A stretch of DNA of 44,271 bases from Thiocystis minor (GCF_016653465.1 NZ_NHSQ01000030.1:1-44271); one strand, 5' to 3'; positions 1 to 8,790 are shown, counted from the first letter of the stretch. Translations and numbers: made by a program. Notes: a model not told the origin generated them from the sequence alone.

Positions 1-821
1 GGACGCCTGAGCCAACGGGCAAGCGGGGTGCGCCCTGGCGCGACTCGGACTGGTCCATTCAGACGTTGTTGGTGTTGACGCAAGTGTTCCACTTGCCGTC
101 TCGCTCGCTGGAAGGGTTTGGCCGTTCCCTGATGCGCCTAATGGGGTTGGACCTGTCGATCCCGGATCACACGCACCTGTCGCGTCGTGCCAGAGGCTTG
201 ACGGTCCAGATCCCCCGTCAGAAGCGCACAGGGCCAATCCATATGGTGGTGGATTCCACCGGGTTGAAGGTGTTTGGCGAGGGGGAATGGAAGGTGCGCC
301 AACACGGCGCCGGGAAGCGGCGCACCTGGATCAAGGTCCATTTGGCGGTCGACACCCACGCCAAGGACGTCCTTGGCGTGGCGGTCACGACGCCCGCTTG
401 GACGGATGGCGAAGTCTTTCGGGAACTCATCGATCAGGTCGACGGGGTCATTGAACAGATCGATGCCGATGGGGCCGACGATACCCGCGAGGCGTCTGCG
501 GTGGCGGCGGAACACCAAGCCACGTTGGTCGTCCCGCCTCGGGAAAACGCGGTGGCCTGGGACGCCGATCATCCACGCACGCAGGCACTCGACGAGATCC
601 AGGAGAAGGGACTGGCGCAGTGGAAAAAAGACACGGGCTACCACCATCGCAGCATCGCCGAAAACGCCATGTACCGCCTCAAGCAACTCTTCGGGGTGGG
701 AGTGGCCTCACGCCTTTTCGACGCCCAGGTGAACGAGGTTCATGCGCGGATCGCGGCCATGAACAGGATGACCTACCTGGGAATGCCAGTTTCGGTGCGA
801 GTTGGGGTCACTGCGTCCTGA
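1..821 (+). CDS. IS5-like DDE transposase, 5' end outside the window
   Basis: Transposase of the IS5/IS4 superfamily, which cuts and pastes its own insertion sequence. The reading frame is open from the first complete codon (base 3) to the stop at 819-821, so the N terminus lies outside the window; the TTG at 66 is not a credible start because coding similarity continues upstream (WSIQTLLVL before it). The three DDE positions can be proposed: Asp in [13 protein letters not shown], Asp in [11 protein letters not shown], and Glu in [15 protein letters not shown]. The catalytic core appears uninterrupted. Immediately downstream (about 822-860) lies AG-rich sequence of the sort expected for the right inverted repeat, followed directly by trehalose synthase coding sequence. 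The IS therefore sits on the 5' end of that gene. The family call is firm; the subgroup and exact IS end cannot be fixed without the left end. Confidence 0.85.
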   Translation, partial: TPEPTGKRGAPWRDSDWSIQTLLVLTQVFHLPSRSLEGFGRSLMRLMGLDLSIPDHTHLSRRARGLTVQIPRQKRTGPIHMVVDSTGLKVFGEGEWKVRQHGAGKRRTWIKVHLAVDTHAKDVLGVAVTTPAWTDGEVFRELIDQVDGVIEQIDADGADDTREASAVAAEHQATLVVPPRENAVAWDADHPRTQALDEIQEKGLAQWKKDTGYHHRSIAENAMYRLKQLFGVGVASRLFDAQVNEVHARIAAMNRMTYLGMPVSVRVGVTAS

Positions 822-871
822 GAAAATGGGGAAAGGGGAATTCTGCCCTTCTGGTTCTTTATGCACCAACG

Positions 872-2616
872 CCCCTGCTTTGGTACAAGGATGCCATCAT
901 CTATCAAACCCATGTGAAGGCGTTCTTCGATACCGATGGGGACGGCACCGGCGATTTTCGCGGGCTGACGCAGAAGCTCGATTATGTCCGCGATCTGGGC
1001 GTCAACACCATCTGGTTACTGCCGTTCTATCCTTCGCCCATGCGCGATGACGGTTACGACATCGCCGATTATCGCAACGTCAATCCACGCTACGGCAGCC
1101 GCCGCGATTTCCGCCATTTCGTCAGCGCCGCCCATCGGTATGGTTTGCGCGTTATCACCGAACTGATCATCAACCATACCTCCGACCAGCATCCCTGGTT
1201 TCAGGCCGCGCGCCGGGCGCCAAAAGGATCGCGGAAGCGCGACTTTTATGTCTGGAGCGATGACGATCGGCGCTTTGCGCAAACGCGCATCATCTTCACG
1301 GATACCGAAACCTCGAACTGGGCCTGGGATCCCCTGGCTCAGCAATATTACTGGCACCGTTTTTTCTCGCATCAGCCCGATCTCAATCACAAATCCTGTG
1401 CGACGCCCTGGCGGACGCGCGTTTCGCCTGGGAGATGATGGCCGCGATTCGGGACGGCGGCGAACTCCCGCTGGATGTCGGAACCCTGGTGTTTCAGCCG
1501 ACCACCGCCATGGCGCGGCTCGCCGCGGACATCGCGGCGACGCAAGAGATCCGGCAACCGCTCGATCGCTCTTATAGCGCGGCAATTCTCGATAGCCGAC
1601 TCTTTTTGAAAATCTATCGACGGCTGCGGCCGGGGCTCAGTTCCGAGATCGAGGTGGGGCGCTTTCTGACCGATGTTTCGCCCTTTCCAGGCATCGTGCC
1701 ACTGGCCGGGACGCTGGATGTTCGCGGCGAGGATGGCATCACGACCACCCTCGCCGTGCTCCAGAAGTATGTCCCGAATCAAGGCGAGTTGTGGGGCTTC
1801 ACGCTCGATCTGCTGGGACGGCTTAGCGATGCCTACGGTGATCGTATCGAGGACAGGGACGCCGATCTGGCGCAGATCAGCTATGCGACCCTGGTCGACA
1901 CCCTGGGCCGGCGTCTCGCTGAGTTGCATCAGGCGCTCGCCCGGCCCGGCGTCGATCCGGCCTTCGAGCCGGAGCCGGTCACGGCCGCCGATCTGGATGC
2001 CTGGCGCGCGCGGTTGCGCGCGGATGCGCTGGAGACCCTGGCGCGGCTGGAAGCGCAACTGAAGAACCTTGCCGAGCCGGCGCCTGGACTGGGCGAGGAA
2101 CTGCTGGCCCGACGCGAACCGCTGCTGGCGCAAATCATGGATCCGCTTCCGCCGGGGCTTGACCTGCTCAAGATCCGCTGTCATGGCATCTGCATCTTGG
2201 TCAGGTGCTGGTTGTCGGCAACGACGTCGTCATCATCGACTTCGAGGGCGAGCCGGCCAGTCGCCCGAAGGCCGGGCACGTCAAGGAATGTCCATTGATC
2301 GATGTCGCCGGAATGCTCCGCTCTTTTCGATATGCGGTCGCGCGCGCGCATCCTGAGATCGCAGAGTCATCCCGCGGAGCGCGAACGCATGGCCGATCCG
2401 CTCGCGCACTGGAGCCGTGCCATGAGCGAACGCTTCCTGAGCGCCTACCGCGAGACCGCGACTGGCAAGCGGCTCTATCCGCCCGAAGCCGAGCCGACGG
2501 CGGCCCTGATCAGACATTTCCTGCTGCGCAAGGCGCTCTATGAGATCCGGTACGAGTTGCATAACCGACCCGAGTGGGCGGCGATTCCCCTTCAGGGGAT
2601 CCTGGAGTTGCTGTGA
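872..2616 (+). pseudogene. treS: decayed trehalose synthase-maltokinase fusion (treS-mak) with internal deletion and frameshifts
   Basis: Remnant of a fused trehalose synthase (glycosyl hydrolase family 13) and maltokinase of the trehalose/GlgE glucan pathway. Bases 872-1395 encode the TreS N terminus ([49 protein letters not shown]). The similarity stops just after QPDLN, where the rest of the barrel should follow. From about 1385 the frame changes and resumes inside the maltokinase part ([11 protein letters not shown], then SAAILDSRLFLKIYRR, LQKYVPNQGELWGF). A further frame change near 2185-2205 splits the kinase catalytic segment (CHGDLHLGQVLVVGNDVVIIDFEGE across two frames), and another near 2370 leads to the C terminus (HFLLRKALYEIRYELHNRP). 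An intact fusion is usually about 1,100 residues; roughly 600 codons are missing. The IS upstream removes the start. Pseudogene status is very likely; the frameshifts could in part be sequence errors, the deletion could not. Confidence 0.88.
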
Positions 2617-2679
2617 GCCTGGAGCGTTGCGGCGCGGGTTCAGAAATCCGCTGCCGGTGCCCGCGGCAGCCTTAATCCA

Positions 2680-3099
2680 TCAGATCAGGAATCCATGACT
2701 CGACAGGGCGCACACCCGTTCGCGCATCCGCGCGACCTCCGATGCCTCATAGATCTGTCGTTCCGGCCGGCCCCAGACCGGGTTGGGCCAGCAGAAATCG
2801 TGTCGGAAGCGCCCGATCAAATGGATGTGTAACTGAGGCACGAGGTTGCCGATCGTGGCGATGTTGAGTTTATCGGGTCGAAATTCCGCTTCCAGCAAGC
2901 CCGCGACCGCATCCATTTCGTCGCGCACCCGCTGGCGCATCCCAAACTCCAGCCGATGCAGTTCAAGCTCCTGGGTCTTGGGCACCAGAATGAACCAGGG
3001 CACCAGCGCATGGTTCATCAGCAACAGAAGGCTGTCGGGAGACTCGGCCAGCCGATGGGTATCGGCGGCAAGACGGGGGTGAAGCGCAAACCCGGACAT
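2680..3099 (-). CDS. HIT-family nucleotide-binding protein
   Basis: Small cytoplasmic protein of the histidine triad superfamily (nucleotide hydrolases or transferases acting on dinucleoside polyphosphates or AMP conjugates). The 139-residue protein has the family core: MNHALVPWFILVPK near residues 28-41, and the active-site segment NLVPQLHIHLIGR near 85-97, in which the first His of the triad is Gln, as in many proteobacterial homologues. Its ATG overlaps the TGA of the upstream cinA-like gene by one base (TGATG), so the two are probably translationally coupled. Substrate cannot be told from sequence. Confidence 0.87.
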   Translation of the reverse strand: MSGFALHPRLAADTHRLAESPDSLLLLMNHALVPWFILVPKTQELELHRLEFGMRQRVRDEMDAVAGLLEAEFRPDKLNIATIGNLVPQLHIHLIGRFRHDFCWPNPVWGRPERQIYEASEVARMRERVCALSSHGFLI

Positions 3100-3854
3100 C
3101 AGGACGGCTCGGAATACGCGAGCGACGCGCGGTCGAGTTCCCGACGCAGCGCGGCCATCCCCTCCTCCAGCCCGGCGCGGCCCCGGAACCCAAGCAGGAT
3201 CTGCGGATCCTCGCCCAGGTGCGGCAGGCTAAACAGCTTGAGTTCCGGAAACTCCTGCTCCAGATGCCGCATCAACGGAATCAGACCGCTCTCGGGGATG
3301 CCGCGCACTTCCACGGCCATTTCCCGCAGCACGGCGGCGCGGCCGAACCGCCGCTCCAGCACCCATTCGGCCATCGGCCAGGCCATTTTCGGAAAGCCGG
3401 GGAGGAACCAGTGCCGGCAGAGCGAGAAACCGGGGATCCGGTTGACCGGATTCGGGATCAACTCGGCGCCGTCCGGCAGATCCGCCATCAGGATGCGGTG
3501 GGGATAGGTTTCGGCGCCGAACCTGTCTTCAATCAGCGTCGCCGCTTCCGGATGACGCACCAGCGCGACATGCGCCGCCGCCGCGGCACAGGCGCGGGTG
3601 TGATCGTCCGGCGTCGCGCCGATGCCGCCGCAGACAAAGACCGGATCCGGCCGCCCCATCGAAAAGCGCAGATGCGCCGTGAGCGCATCCGGCTCGTCCG
3701 GCAGCAGCCAGTGCCAGGCCAGTTCATGTCCGCGCCCGCCGAGCAGCGACTTGAAGGCGGTCAGATGGCGGTCGATCCGCTCGCCCTTGAGCACCTCGTC
3801 GGCGATGACGATCAGACCGAAACGGACGGGATCGATGTCAAGTTCGTCGCTCAT
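3099..3854 (-). CDS. CinA N-terminal-like (MoCF-biosynthesis fold) protein
   Basis: Member of the COG1058 family, related to the N-terminal domain of CinA and to MoaB/MogA. It has 251 residues and lacks the C-terminal amidohydrolase domain; a separate pncC-type gene is found at 21971-22480. The fold signature is visible as FGLIVIADEVLKGER near residue 12 and VCGGIGATPDDHTR near 73-86, followed by the NPVNRIPGF and FLPGFPKMAWPM segments characteristic of this family. The stop overlaps the start of the HIT gene by one base, and the thioesterase gene lies 30 bp upstream in the same direction, so the three may form a small leftward operon. In other bacteria such proteins act on ADP-ribose or NMN-related metabolites; the reaction here is not established. 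Confidence 0.85.
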   Translation of the reverse strand: MSDELDIDPVRFGLIVIADEVLKGERIDRHLTAFKSLLGGRGHELAWHWLLPDEPDALTAHLRFSMGRPDPVFVCGGIGATPDDHTRACAAAAAHVALVRHPEAATLIEDRFGAETYPHRILMADLPDGAELIPNPVNRIPGFSLCRHWFLPGFPKMAWPMAEWVLERRFGRAAVLREMAVEVRGIPESGLIPLMRHLEQEFPELKLFSLPHLGEDPQILLGFRGRAGLEEGMAALRRELDRASLAYSEPS

Positions 3855-3884
3855 GTTGCACCTGTGCAGTGGCGGCTTGCGCCG

Positions 3885-4304
3885 TTACGCGGACGGGAGA
3901 GACGCGTCGAGCGTGTCGCGCTTGCGGTAGACCGTCCCCTGAAAGAGCGCGATCAGGCTCTCTTCCTCATCGAGGACGCGGATGAGATAGGTCGCGAGTT
4001 TCGGGTTGATGGACACCTCCTCCGCTTCGGCGGTCAGCATGCCGCGCCGTGCCGCCTTCATAAAGGAAACCGAGACATTCACCCCCAGCGCCACCGTGCC
4101 ATGCGAGTTGGACGCGACGGCAAAGACCAGGTCCGCCAGGCTGAAGATGGCCGCGCCATGGGCCACCCCCACGGCGTTCAGGTGCCGGTCGTCGATCTCC
4201 AGCCGGGCGCGCGCGCGACCGGGCGCGACCTCCAGCAATTCGATCCCGACATGCGCGGCAAAGCGGTCATTGCGGAAAAAGTTGTGAATTTGTGCAGCGT
4301 TCAT
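3885..4304 (-). CDS. PaaI-type hotdog-fold thioesterase
   Basis: A 139-residue single hotdog domain of the PaaI/YbgC-like acyl-CoA thioesterase group. The diagnostic stretch RHLNAVGVAHGAAIFSLADLVFAVASN (about residues 40-66) contains the N..G.aHGG-like motif, here with HGA, followed by the long central helix, and VNVSVSFMKAA supplies the next strand. The start ATG at 4304 is the first in-frame methionine and gives the normal family length. It is first in the leftward group with the cinA-like and HIT genes. The substrate (aryl- or acyl-CoA) cannot be predicted from the sequence. Confidence 0.85.
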   Translation of the reverse strand: MNAAQIHNFFRNDRFAAHVGIELLEVAPGRARARLEIDDRHLNAVGVAHGAAIFSLADLVFAVASNSHGTVALGVNVSVSFMKAARRGMLTAEAEEVSINPKLATYLIRVLDEEESLIALFQGTVYRKRDTLDASLPSA

Positions 4305-4487
4305 AAAATGGCATGGAGACGAAAAAAGAAGCGGGCTCGACAGGATAATTCCTGCTCGCCTGGCGCACGAGAATTTCCGCGTCGAGATGGCTCATTTGAG
4401 TCGACTGCTGGCCTGACCCGCCCCCACGCCCGGTTATCACGTTCGATGTCTATCGCATCCGTCAACCGACCCGCGCCTTTCCCGTGA

Positions 4488-4634
4488 CCGAGGACAGAAA
4501 GCCTCCCGCACAATGGCGCCGTGGTCACCCTGCTCGCGGTCTGCGGTTCCGCTCGCAAGAAAAGCTCTTTCGATATCGCGACGGTCGCCCTGGCGGCGGT
4601 CATCGTGCTGGGTACCCTCTTTGGGTCTTTTTAG
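4488..4634 (+). pseudogene. relic of a GntP-family permease C terminus
   Basis: A stop-free stretch beginning just after a TGA at 4485 and ending at TAG 4632-4634 reads ESLPHNGAVVTLLAVCG, then DIATVALAAVIVLGTLFGSF. LPHNGAV-TLL-V-G followed by a closing transmembrane helix is the C-terminal signature of GntP-type gluconate/organic-acid proton symporters. Only about 45 codons remain, there is no start codon or upstream coding sequence in any frame, and the segment between the motif and the last helix is shorter than usual. I infer a degraded gene tail retained upstream of pldA. The call rests on one motif plus hydrophobicity. Confidence 0.5.
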
Positions 4635-4654
4635 TTCACTGAGACAATTTGCGC

Positions 4655-5734
4655 ATGATCAAACCTTTATCTCGACACCGTTCGGCGACCTTACTGGTGG
4701 CCATGCTTGGGATCGTCCCGGCGCTCGGTGCGCCCGCCTTCGCGCGGACTCCACCGCCGGGCATCGGCGACTGCGCGGCCATCACGTCCAACCGGGAGCG
4801 GCTTGCCTGCTATGACCGCATCAGCGCGAGCGTCTCAGTCCCTGCGCCAGACCCGGAATCGGAACGCGCCGCGATGACGGCCCTGGCGGCTCCTGCGTCC
4901 GCCTCCGACTCGTTCGACACGGACGCATCCGCCCCGTCATCGCCGATCGATGCCGCCTGGGGCTTCGCCCCCGACTCCGAGCGCTACACCATCGCCTTCC
5001 ATCGGCCCAATTATTTGCAATTCGCGCGCTATTCCAGCCGTCCGAACAATGCGCCATTCCAGACCCTGTTCGCGACGACCCAGGATCCGGACGTGGAACT
5101 GGACTCGGCAGAGGCGCGATTTCAGATCAGCTTCAAGGCGCGCCTGTGGGCGACCGACAATCGGCGCTTCGGGATCTGGGCGGCTTACACCCAGCAAAGT
5201 CAGTGGCAGGTCTACAACGACGAGGTCTCGCGCCCTTTCCGCGAAAACAATTACATGCCTGAGTTGATGGCGAGTTTCCGGCCCGATGTCGAATTCGGCG
5301 GCTTCCATTGGCGGTTGTTCAACTTCGGCTACACCCACCAGTCCAACGGACGCGCCGACCCGATCTCGCGAAGTTGGGATCGGCTCATCGCGGAATTCGG
5401 GATCGAGCGCGGCAATTTCGCGTTGCTGATCCGGCCCTGGTATCGCTTGGCGGAAGACGAGGGGGATGACGACAATCCGGACATCCTCGACTACTACGGC
5501 CATGGCGATATCACCGCCATCTATCAGTGGCGTGGACACAGCTTCTCGCTCATGGGTCGCGGCAACCTTGAAACCGACAAGGGCGCCGCCCAGTTTTCCT
5601 GGACCACGCCCCCGCTGCTCGGTCCATTGCGCGGGTATGTCCAGGCATTCACCGGTTACGGAGACAGCCTGATCGATTACAACTGGAAGCAGAACGCGAT
5701 CGGTATCGGGGTCACCCTAAACGATCAGCTTTAA
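4655..5734 (+). CDS. pldA: outer membrane phospholipase A (OMPLA)
   Basis: Outer membrane beta-barrel lipase that removes mislocalised phospholipids from the outer leaflet. Residues 1-30 form a signal peptide (basic start, hydrophobic core LLVAMLGIVPALG, AFA cleavage site). A linker with the GDCAAITSNRERLACYDRI segment follows, then the barrel from about residue 103 (WGFAPDSERYTIAFHRPNY). The active-site segment GYTHQSNGRADPISRSWDR lies at about 225-243: His228 and Ser230 match the E. coli catalytic pair, but the position of the third catalytic residue (Asn156 in E. coli, SRSWN) is Asp242 here. Length 359 residues versus 289 in E. coli, the excess being the N-terminal linker. A TTG at 4649 is an alternative in-frame start two codons upstream. 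The gene stands alone. Confidence 0.92.
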   Translation: MIKPLSRHRSATLLVAMLGIVPALGAPAFARTPPPGIGDCAAITSNRERLACYDRISASVSVPAPDPESERAAMTALAAPASASDSFDTDASAPSSPIDAAWGFAPDSERYTIAFHRPNYLQFARYSSRPNNAPFQTLFATTQDPDVELDSAEARFQISFKARLWATDNRRFGIWAAYTQQSQWQVYNDEVSRPFRENNYMPELMASFRPDVEFGGFHWRLFNFGYTHQSNGRADPISRSWDRLIAEFGIERGNFALLIRPWYRLAEDEGDDDNPDILDYYGHGDITAIYQWRGHSFSLMGRGNLETDKGAAQFSWTTPPLLGPLRGYVQAFTGYGDSLIDYNWKQNAIGIGVTLNDQL

Positions 5735-6156
5735 GCCGCATGCCATCGCGACCTCCTGTTTGACTTGCCAGGCTCGGTCACCGGAAACCTTGACCGGACA
5801 GCCGCTCTCGCGTTCCTCGAAACGCCGGATCGCGTCCCGGAGATCGGCTTCGGTTGACCGGGTTCACGGCCCCGTCACTGTGCTGTGGGATGATCCATTG
5901 CCATGCCGCCGCGGCGGAGTCGATTGCCCGGGTGTGCGACTTTGCGCACAGGATCAACGCCGATCCGTCGACGGTTGCCGACCGCCTCTGGACGAAAACG
6001 ACGCTCGATCCAGAATAGGAAAAATTACGCATCCCAGCCTAGGCAAGATTTAACGACCAGTAACGCCGAAATTAGTGGTCCGCTCAGACACAACCTTGCA
6101 GTGAAGGCGCTTCGTTTGTTGATCGATCCGCCAGTGGAGCCAGCTTTTTAACCCAT
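5735..6156. other. intergenic stretch, possible short coding relic
   Basis: About 420 bp without a convincing gene between pldA and the tRNA-linked repeat. The only coding-like stretch is a 42-codon frame at 5890-6018 (plus strand) reading AAAAESIARVCDFAHRINADPSTVADRLWTK in part, with natural-looking amino acid composition. An adjacent stretch in another frame (around 5762-5857) also looks protein-like before a stop. This may be a frameshifted relic; I do not recognise the family. Confidence 0.3.
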
Positions 6157-6287
<131 letters not shown>

Positions 6288-6367
6288 ATTTAAAAAGTGG
6301 GGGTTTATCGGCGTTAGTTCGCGCTTCATAATCTGCTGACACATTGCTGACACGGGACCTTCGGGTT

Positions 6368-7696
6368 ATGGCGTCAATCAAACTGACCGCCGGCAGAATC
6401 CGCGATATTTCACACCCGCCGCCCGGCAAACAGATCTATCTGTGGGATTCCGACGCACCAGGACTTGGCGTCAGAACCACCTCCCGATCCAAGGCGTTCA
6501 TCTTCAATTCGCGCGTCAACGACAAACAGGTAAGGGTCGCTATCGGCGATGTGCGGACGCTGGATATCGACAAGGCCAGAGCAGAGGCCCGGCGCCTGCA
6601 AATGTTGATCGATCAGGGTACCGACCCACGCGACCACAAAGCCGAACAACTGGCACGGGTCACGGCCAGAAAGATCGATGCCAAGCGACAGGCCGATGCA
6701 GCGGATCTGGAGGCCCAACGACAGGCCGTCACGGTCCGGGACGCCTGGCAAGCCTATCTCGTCGACCGCTCCCACGCGTGGTGTGATCGCTATCGCTTCG
6801 ATCACACCAACTTGGCGCGCGAAGGCGGGGAGGCGAAGAAGCGAGGCAAGACCCTGACCAATGCCGGCCCGCTGGCGCCGCTGATGACAATGCGCCTGAT
6901 CGAGATCACCGCCGCGACCTTGCGCACCTGGCTGAAATCCGAGACCGCCGTCCGACCGACCCAGGCCCGCCATGCGTTCGGCGCCTTCAAGACCTTTCTT
7001 GGCTGGTGCGAAGAACAGCCGTCGCTCCAAGGCATCGCCGAGCCGGCCGCCTGCGAGCATCGCGCGGTCAAGGAGCTGCTGCCCGCCAAACGTGCCAAGG
7101 ACGACGTGCTCCAGCGCGAGCAGTTGCCTTCATGGTTCGCCGCCGTGCGTCGACTCGACAACCCTGTGATCGCCGCCTACCTGCAAACGCTCTTGCTGAC
7201 TGGCGCCCGCCGCAACGAGATTGCGACCCTGACGTGGGCGAACGTCGACTTCCAATGGAACAGCCTCACGATCCGCGACAAGGTGGAGGGCGAGCGCATC
7301 ATTCCTTTGACGCCCTATGTCGCGTCCCTGCTGTCTGCCCTGCCCCGGCGCAACGAATGGGTTTTCAGTAGCCCGGCCGCCGCCGCCGGATATCTCCAAG
7401 AGCCACGCATCCCGCATAACCGCGCGCTCACGACCGCCGGCCTCCCCGCACTCAGCCTTCACGGTCTGCGTCGTTCGTTCGGTACGCTGTCTGAGTGGGT
7501 CGAGATGCCCGTGGGGATCGTCGCGCAGATCCAGGGGCACAAGCCCAGCGCCACCGCCGAAAAGCACTACCGCCGCCGCCCGCTGGACCTGCTGCGCCAA
7601 TGGCATACCAATCTGGAAGGCTGGATTCTGGAGCAGGCAGGGATCCCCCAACCGACAGCGGACCGGACCGAGGCACCGCTGCGTCGCGTGAAGTAG
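6368..7696 (+). CDS. tyrosine recombinase (integrase) of the tRNA-fMet element
   Basis: Site-specific recombinase that would insert and excise the element. N terminus (about 1-85) resembles the DUF4102 arm-binding domain (KQIYLWDSDAPGLGVRTT, ARAEARRLQMLIDQGTDP); the core-binding domain follows (about 125-225), then the catalytic domain. Catalytic residues are visible: Arg in LLTGARRNEIATL, Lys in IRDKVEGERIIPL, His-x-x-Arg in LSLHGLRRSFGT, and His and the nucleophile Tyr in QGHKPSATAEKHYRRRP. I chose ATG 6368 (MASIKLT) because family members start just before this position; an in-frame start at 6344 would add eight residues. The chosen ATG lies inside a 15-bp copy of tRNA sequence. Length 442 residues, apparently intact. 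Confidence 0.92.
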   Translation: MASIKLTAGRIRDISHPPPGKQIYLWDSDAPGLGVRTTSRSKAFIFNSRVNDKQVRVAIGDVRTLDIDKARAEARRLQMLIDQGTDPRDHKAEQLARVTARKIDAKRQADAADLEAQRQAVTVRDAWQAYLVDRSHAWCDRYRFDHTNLAREGGEAKKRGKTLTNAGPLAPLMTMRLIEITAATLRTWLKSETAVRPTQARHAFGAFKTFLGWCEEQPSLQGIAEPAACEHRAVKELLPAKRAKDDVLQREQLPSWFAAVRRLDNPVIAAYLQTLLLTGARRNEIATLTWANVDFQWNSLTIRDKVEGERIIPLTPYVASLLSALPRRNEWVFSSPAAAAGYLQEPRIPHNRALTTAGLPALSLHGLRRSFGTLSEWVEMPVGIVAQIQGHKPSATAEKHYRRRPLDLLRQWHTNLEGWILEQAGIPQPTADRTEAPLRRVK

Positions 7697-7741
7697 AACG
7701 GGATAGACTGACGTGACTTGACATGACATGAGCGCCACATC

Positions 7742-8113
7742 ATGACCACATTGATTCTCGATACCCTGGACTATGCCACCAAGCTCAAAGCTGGCGGCTT
7801 CAGCGAGCAACAAGCCGAGGCTCAGGCCCGCGCCTTGGCCGAGGTTCTGGAGCGCCAAATCGTGACCAAGGCTGAAGCGGTCGAGCATGAAAACAATCTG
7901 CGGCGCGACATCGCGGGCGTTCGCGCGGATCTCACGCGGGACATTGAAGCCTTGCGCGTTGAATTGAAGCGCGACATCCGCGAATCGGAATTGAAGCTCG
8001 AAGCGCGGCTGTCGGAAACGAAAGCCGACCTGACCCGCTGGGTCATCGGCGTGGGAATCCTGCAAGCCACCGTCGTCATCGGCGTCTTGATGAAGGTCGC
8101 CAAGCTGATCTAG
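7742..8113 (+). CDS. DUF1640-like coiled-coil membrane-anchored protein, copy 1
   Basis: A 123-residue protein: a conserved N-terminal part (LDTLDYATKLKAGGFSEQQAEAQARALAEVL), a long heptad-like coiled coil of alternating charged residues (about 45-95), and one C-terminal hydrophobic helix (WVIGVGILQATVVIGVLMKVAKL). This arrangement matches bacterial DUF1640 proteins, distantly related to the CCDC90/MCUR1 family of mitochondrial inner-membrane proteins. It starts 45 bp after the integrase stop and is followed 20 bp later by a shorter relative, so the three genes may be cotranscribed. The function is unknown; the coil and anchor suggest an oligomeric inner-membrane protein facing the cytoplasm. 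Confidence 0.78.
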   Translation: MTTLILDTLDYATKLKAGGFSEQQAEAQARALAEVLERQIVTKAEAVEHENNLRRDIAGVRADLTRDIEALRVELKRDIRESELKLEARLSETKADLTRWVIGVGILQATVVIGVLMKVAKLI

Positions 8114-8133
8114 ACACCACCGAGGCACAGACC

Positions 8134-8394
8134 ATGACCACCATCACTTTCGACACCCTGAAATTCGCCCGCACCCTCAAAGACGCGGGCATCCCCGACA
8201 GCCAAGCTGAAGCCTTCGCGGTCGCCTTTCGCGACGCGACCAGCGAGGAACTGGTGACGCGCGATTATCTGAATCTGCGCGTCGCGGATGTGGAAACCAA
8301 AATCGAAGCGGCCAAGGCCGACATCATCAAGTGGCTCGCCGGCTTGTTGCTTGCCCAGGCCGCCCTGATCGCCGCCCTCGTCAAGCTGCTCTGA
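8134..8394 (+). CDS. DUF1640-like short coiled-coil membrane-anchored protein, copy 2
   Basis: An 86-residue relative of the preceding protein. It shares the N-terminal pattern (TFDTLKFARTLKDAGIPDSQAEAFAVAF), an E-LVTRDYL segment matching ERQIVTKAE of copy 1, and a C-terminal anchor (IIKWLAGLLLAQAALIAALVKLL), but its coiled coil is about 40 residues shorter. The similarity and the 20-bp spacing point to tandem duplication followed by shortening or expansion of the coil, and perhaps to hetero-oligomers. No function is known. Confidence 0.75.
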   Translation: MTTITFDTLKFARTLKDAGIPDSQAEAFAVAFRDATSEELVTRDYLNLRVADVETKIEAAKADIIKWLAGLLLAQAALIAALVKLL

Positions 8395-8604
8395 CCCCCG
8401 GACAACAACAGGCCCCGAGACGGCACCACCCGTTTCGAGGCCCTGACCTTCACCGATCTGATGCAGAGGTTCGGCAATGGCTGAAACGAAGTTTATCCCA
8501 TCGATCTGGAAAGATCGCGACACCTACACGAATCAAGCGCGATCCCCCTCGCCTGCGCTGGGAGGATCCGGCCAAATGTGAGAAATCCTCACTTATCCGA
8601 GCGA

Positions 8605-8778
<174 letters not shown>

Positions 8779-8790
8779 ACTGAGCTGCTA

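Noticed and set aside
3219-4487. Long plus-strand open frame of 422 codons
   Set aside because: It lies antisense to the cinA-like and thioesterase genes, has Arg/Gln-rich low-quality sequence and no motif; long antisense frames are expected at this GC content.
4301-4603. Minus-strand 100-codon frame upstream of the thioesterase
   Set aside because: Overlaps the permease relic on the other strand, has no motif, and looks like random translation of GC-rich DNA.
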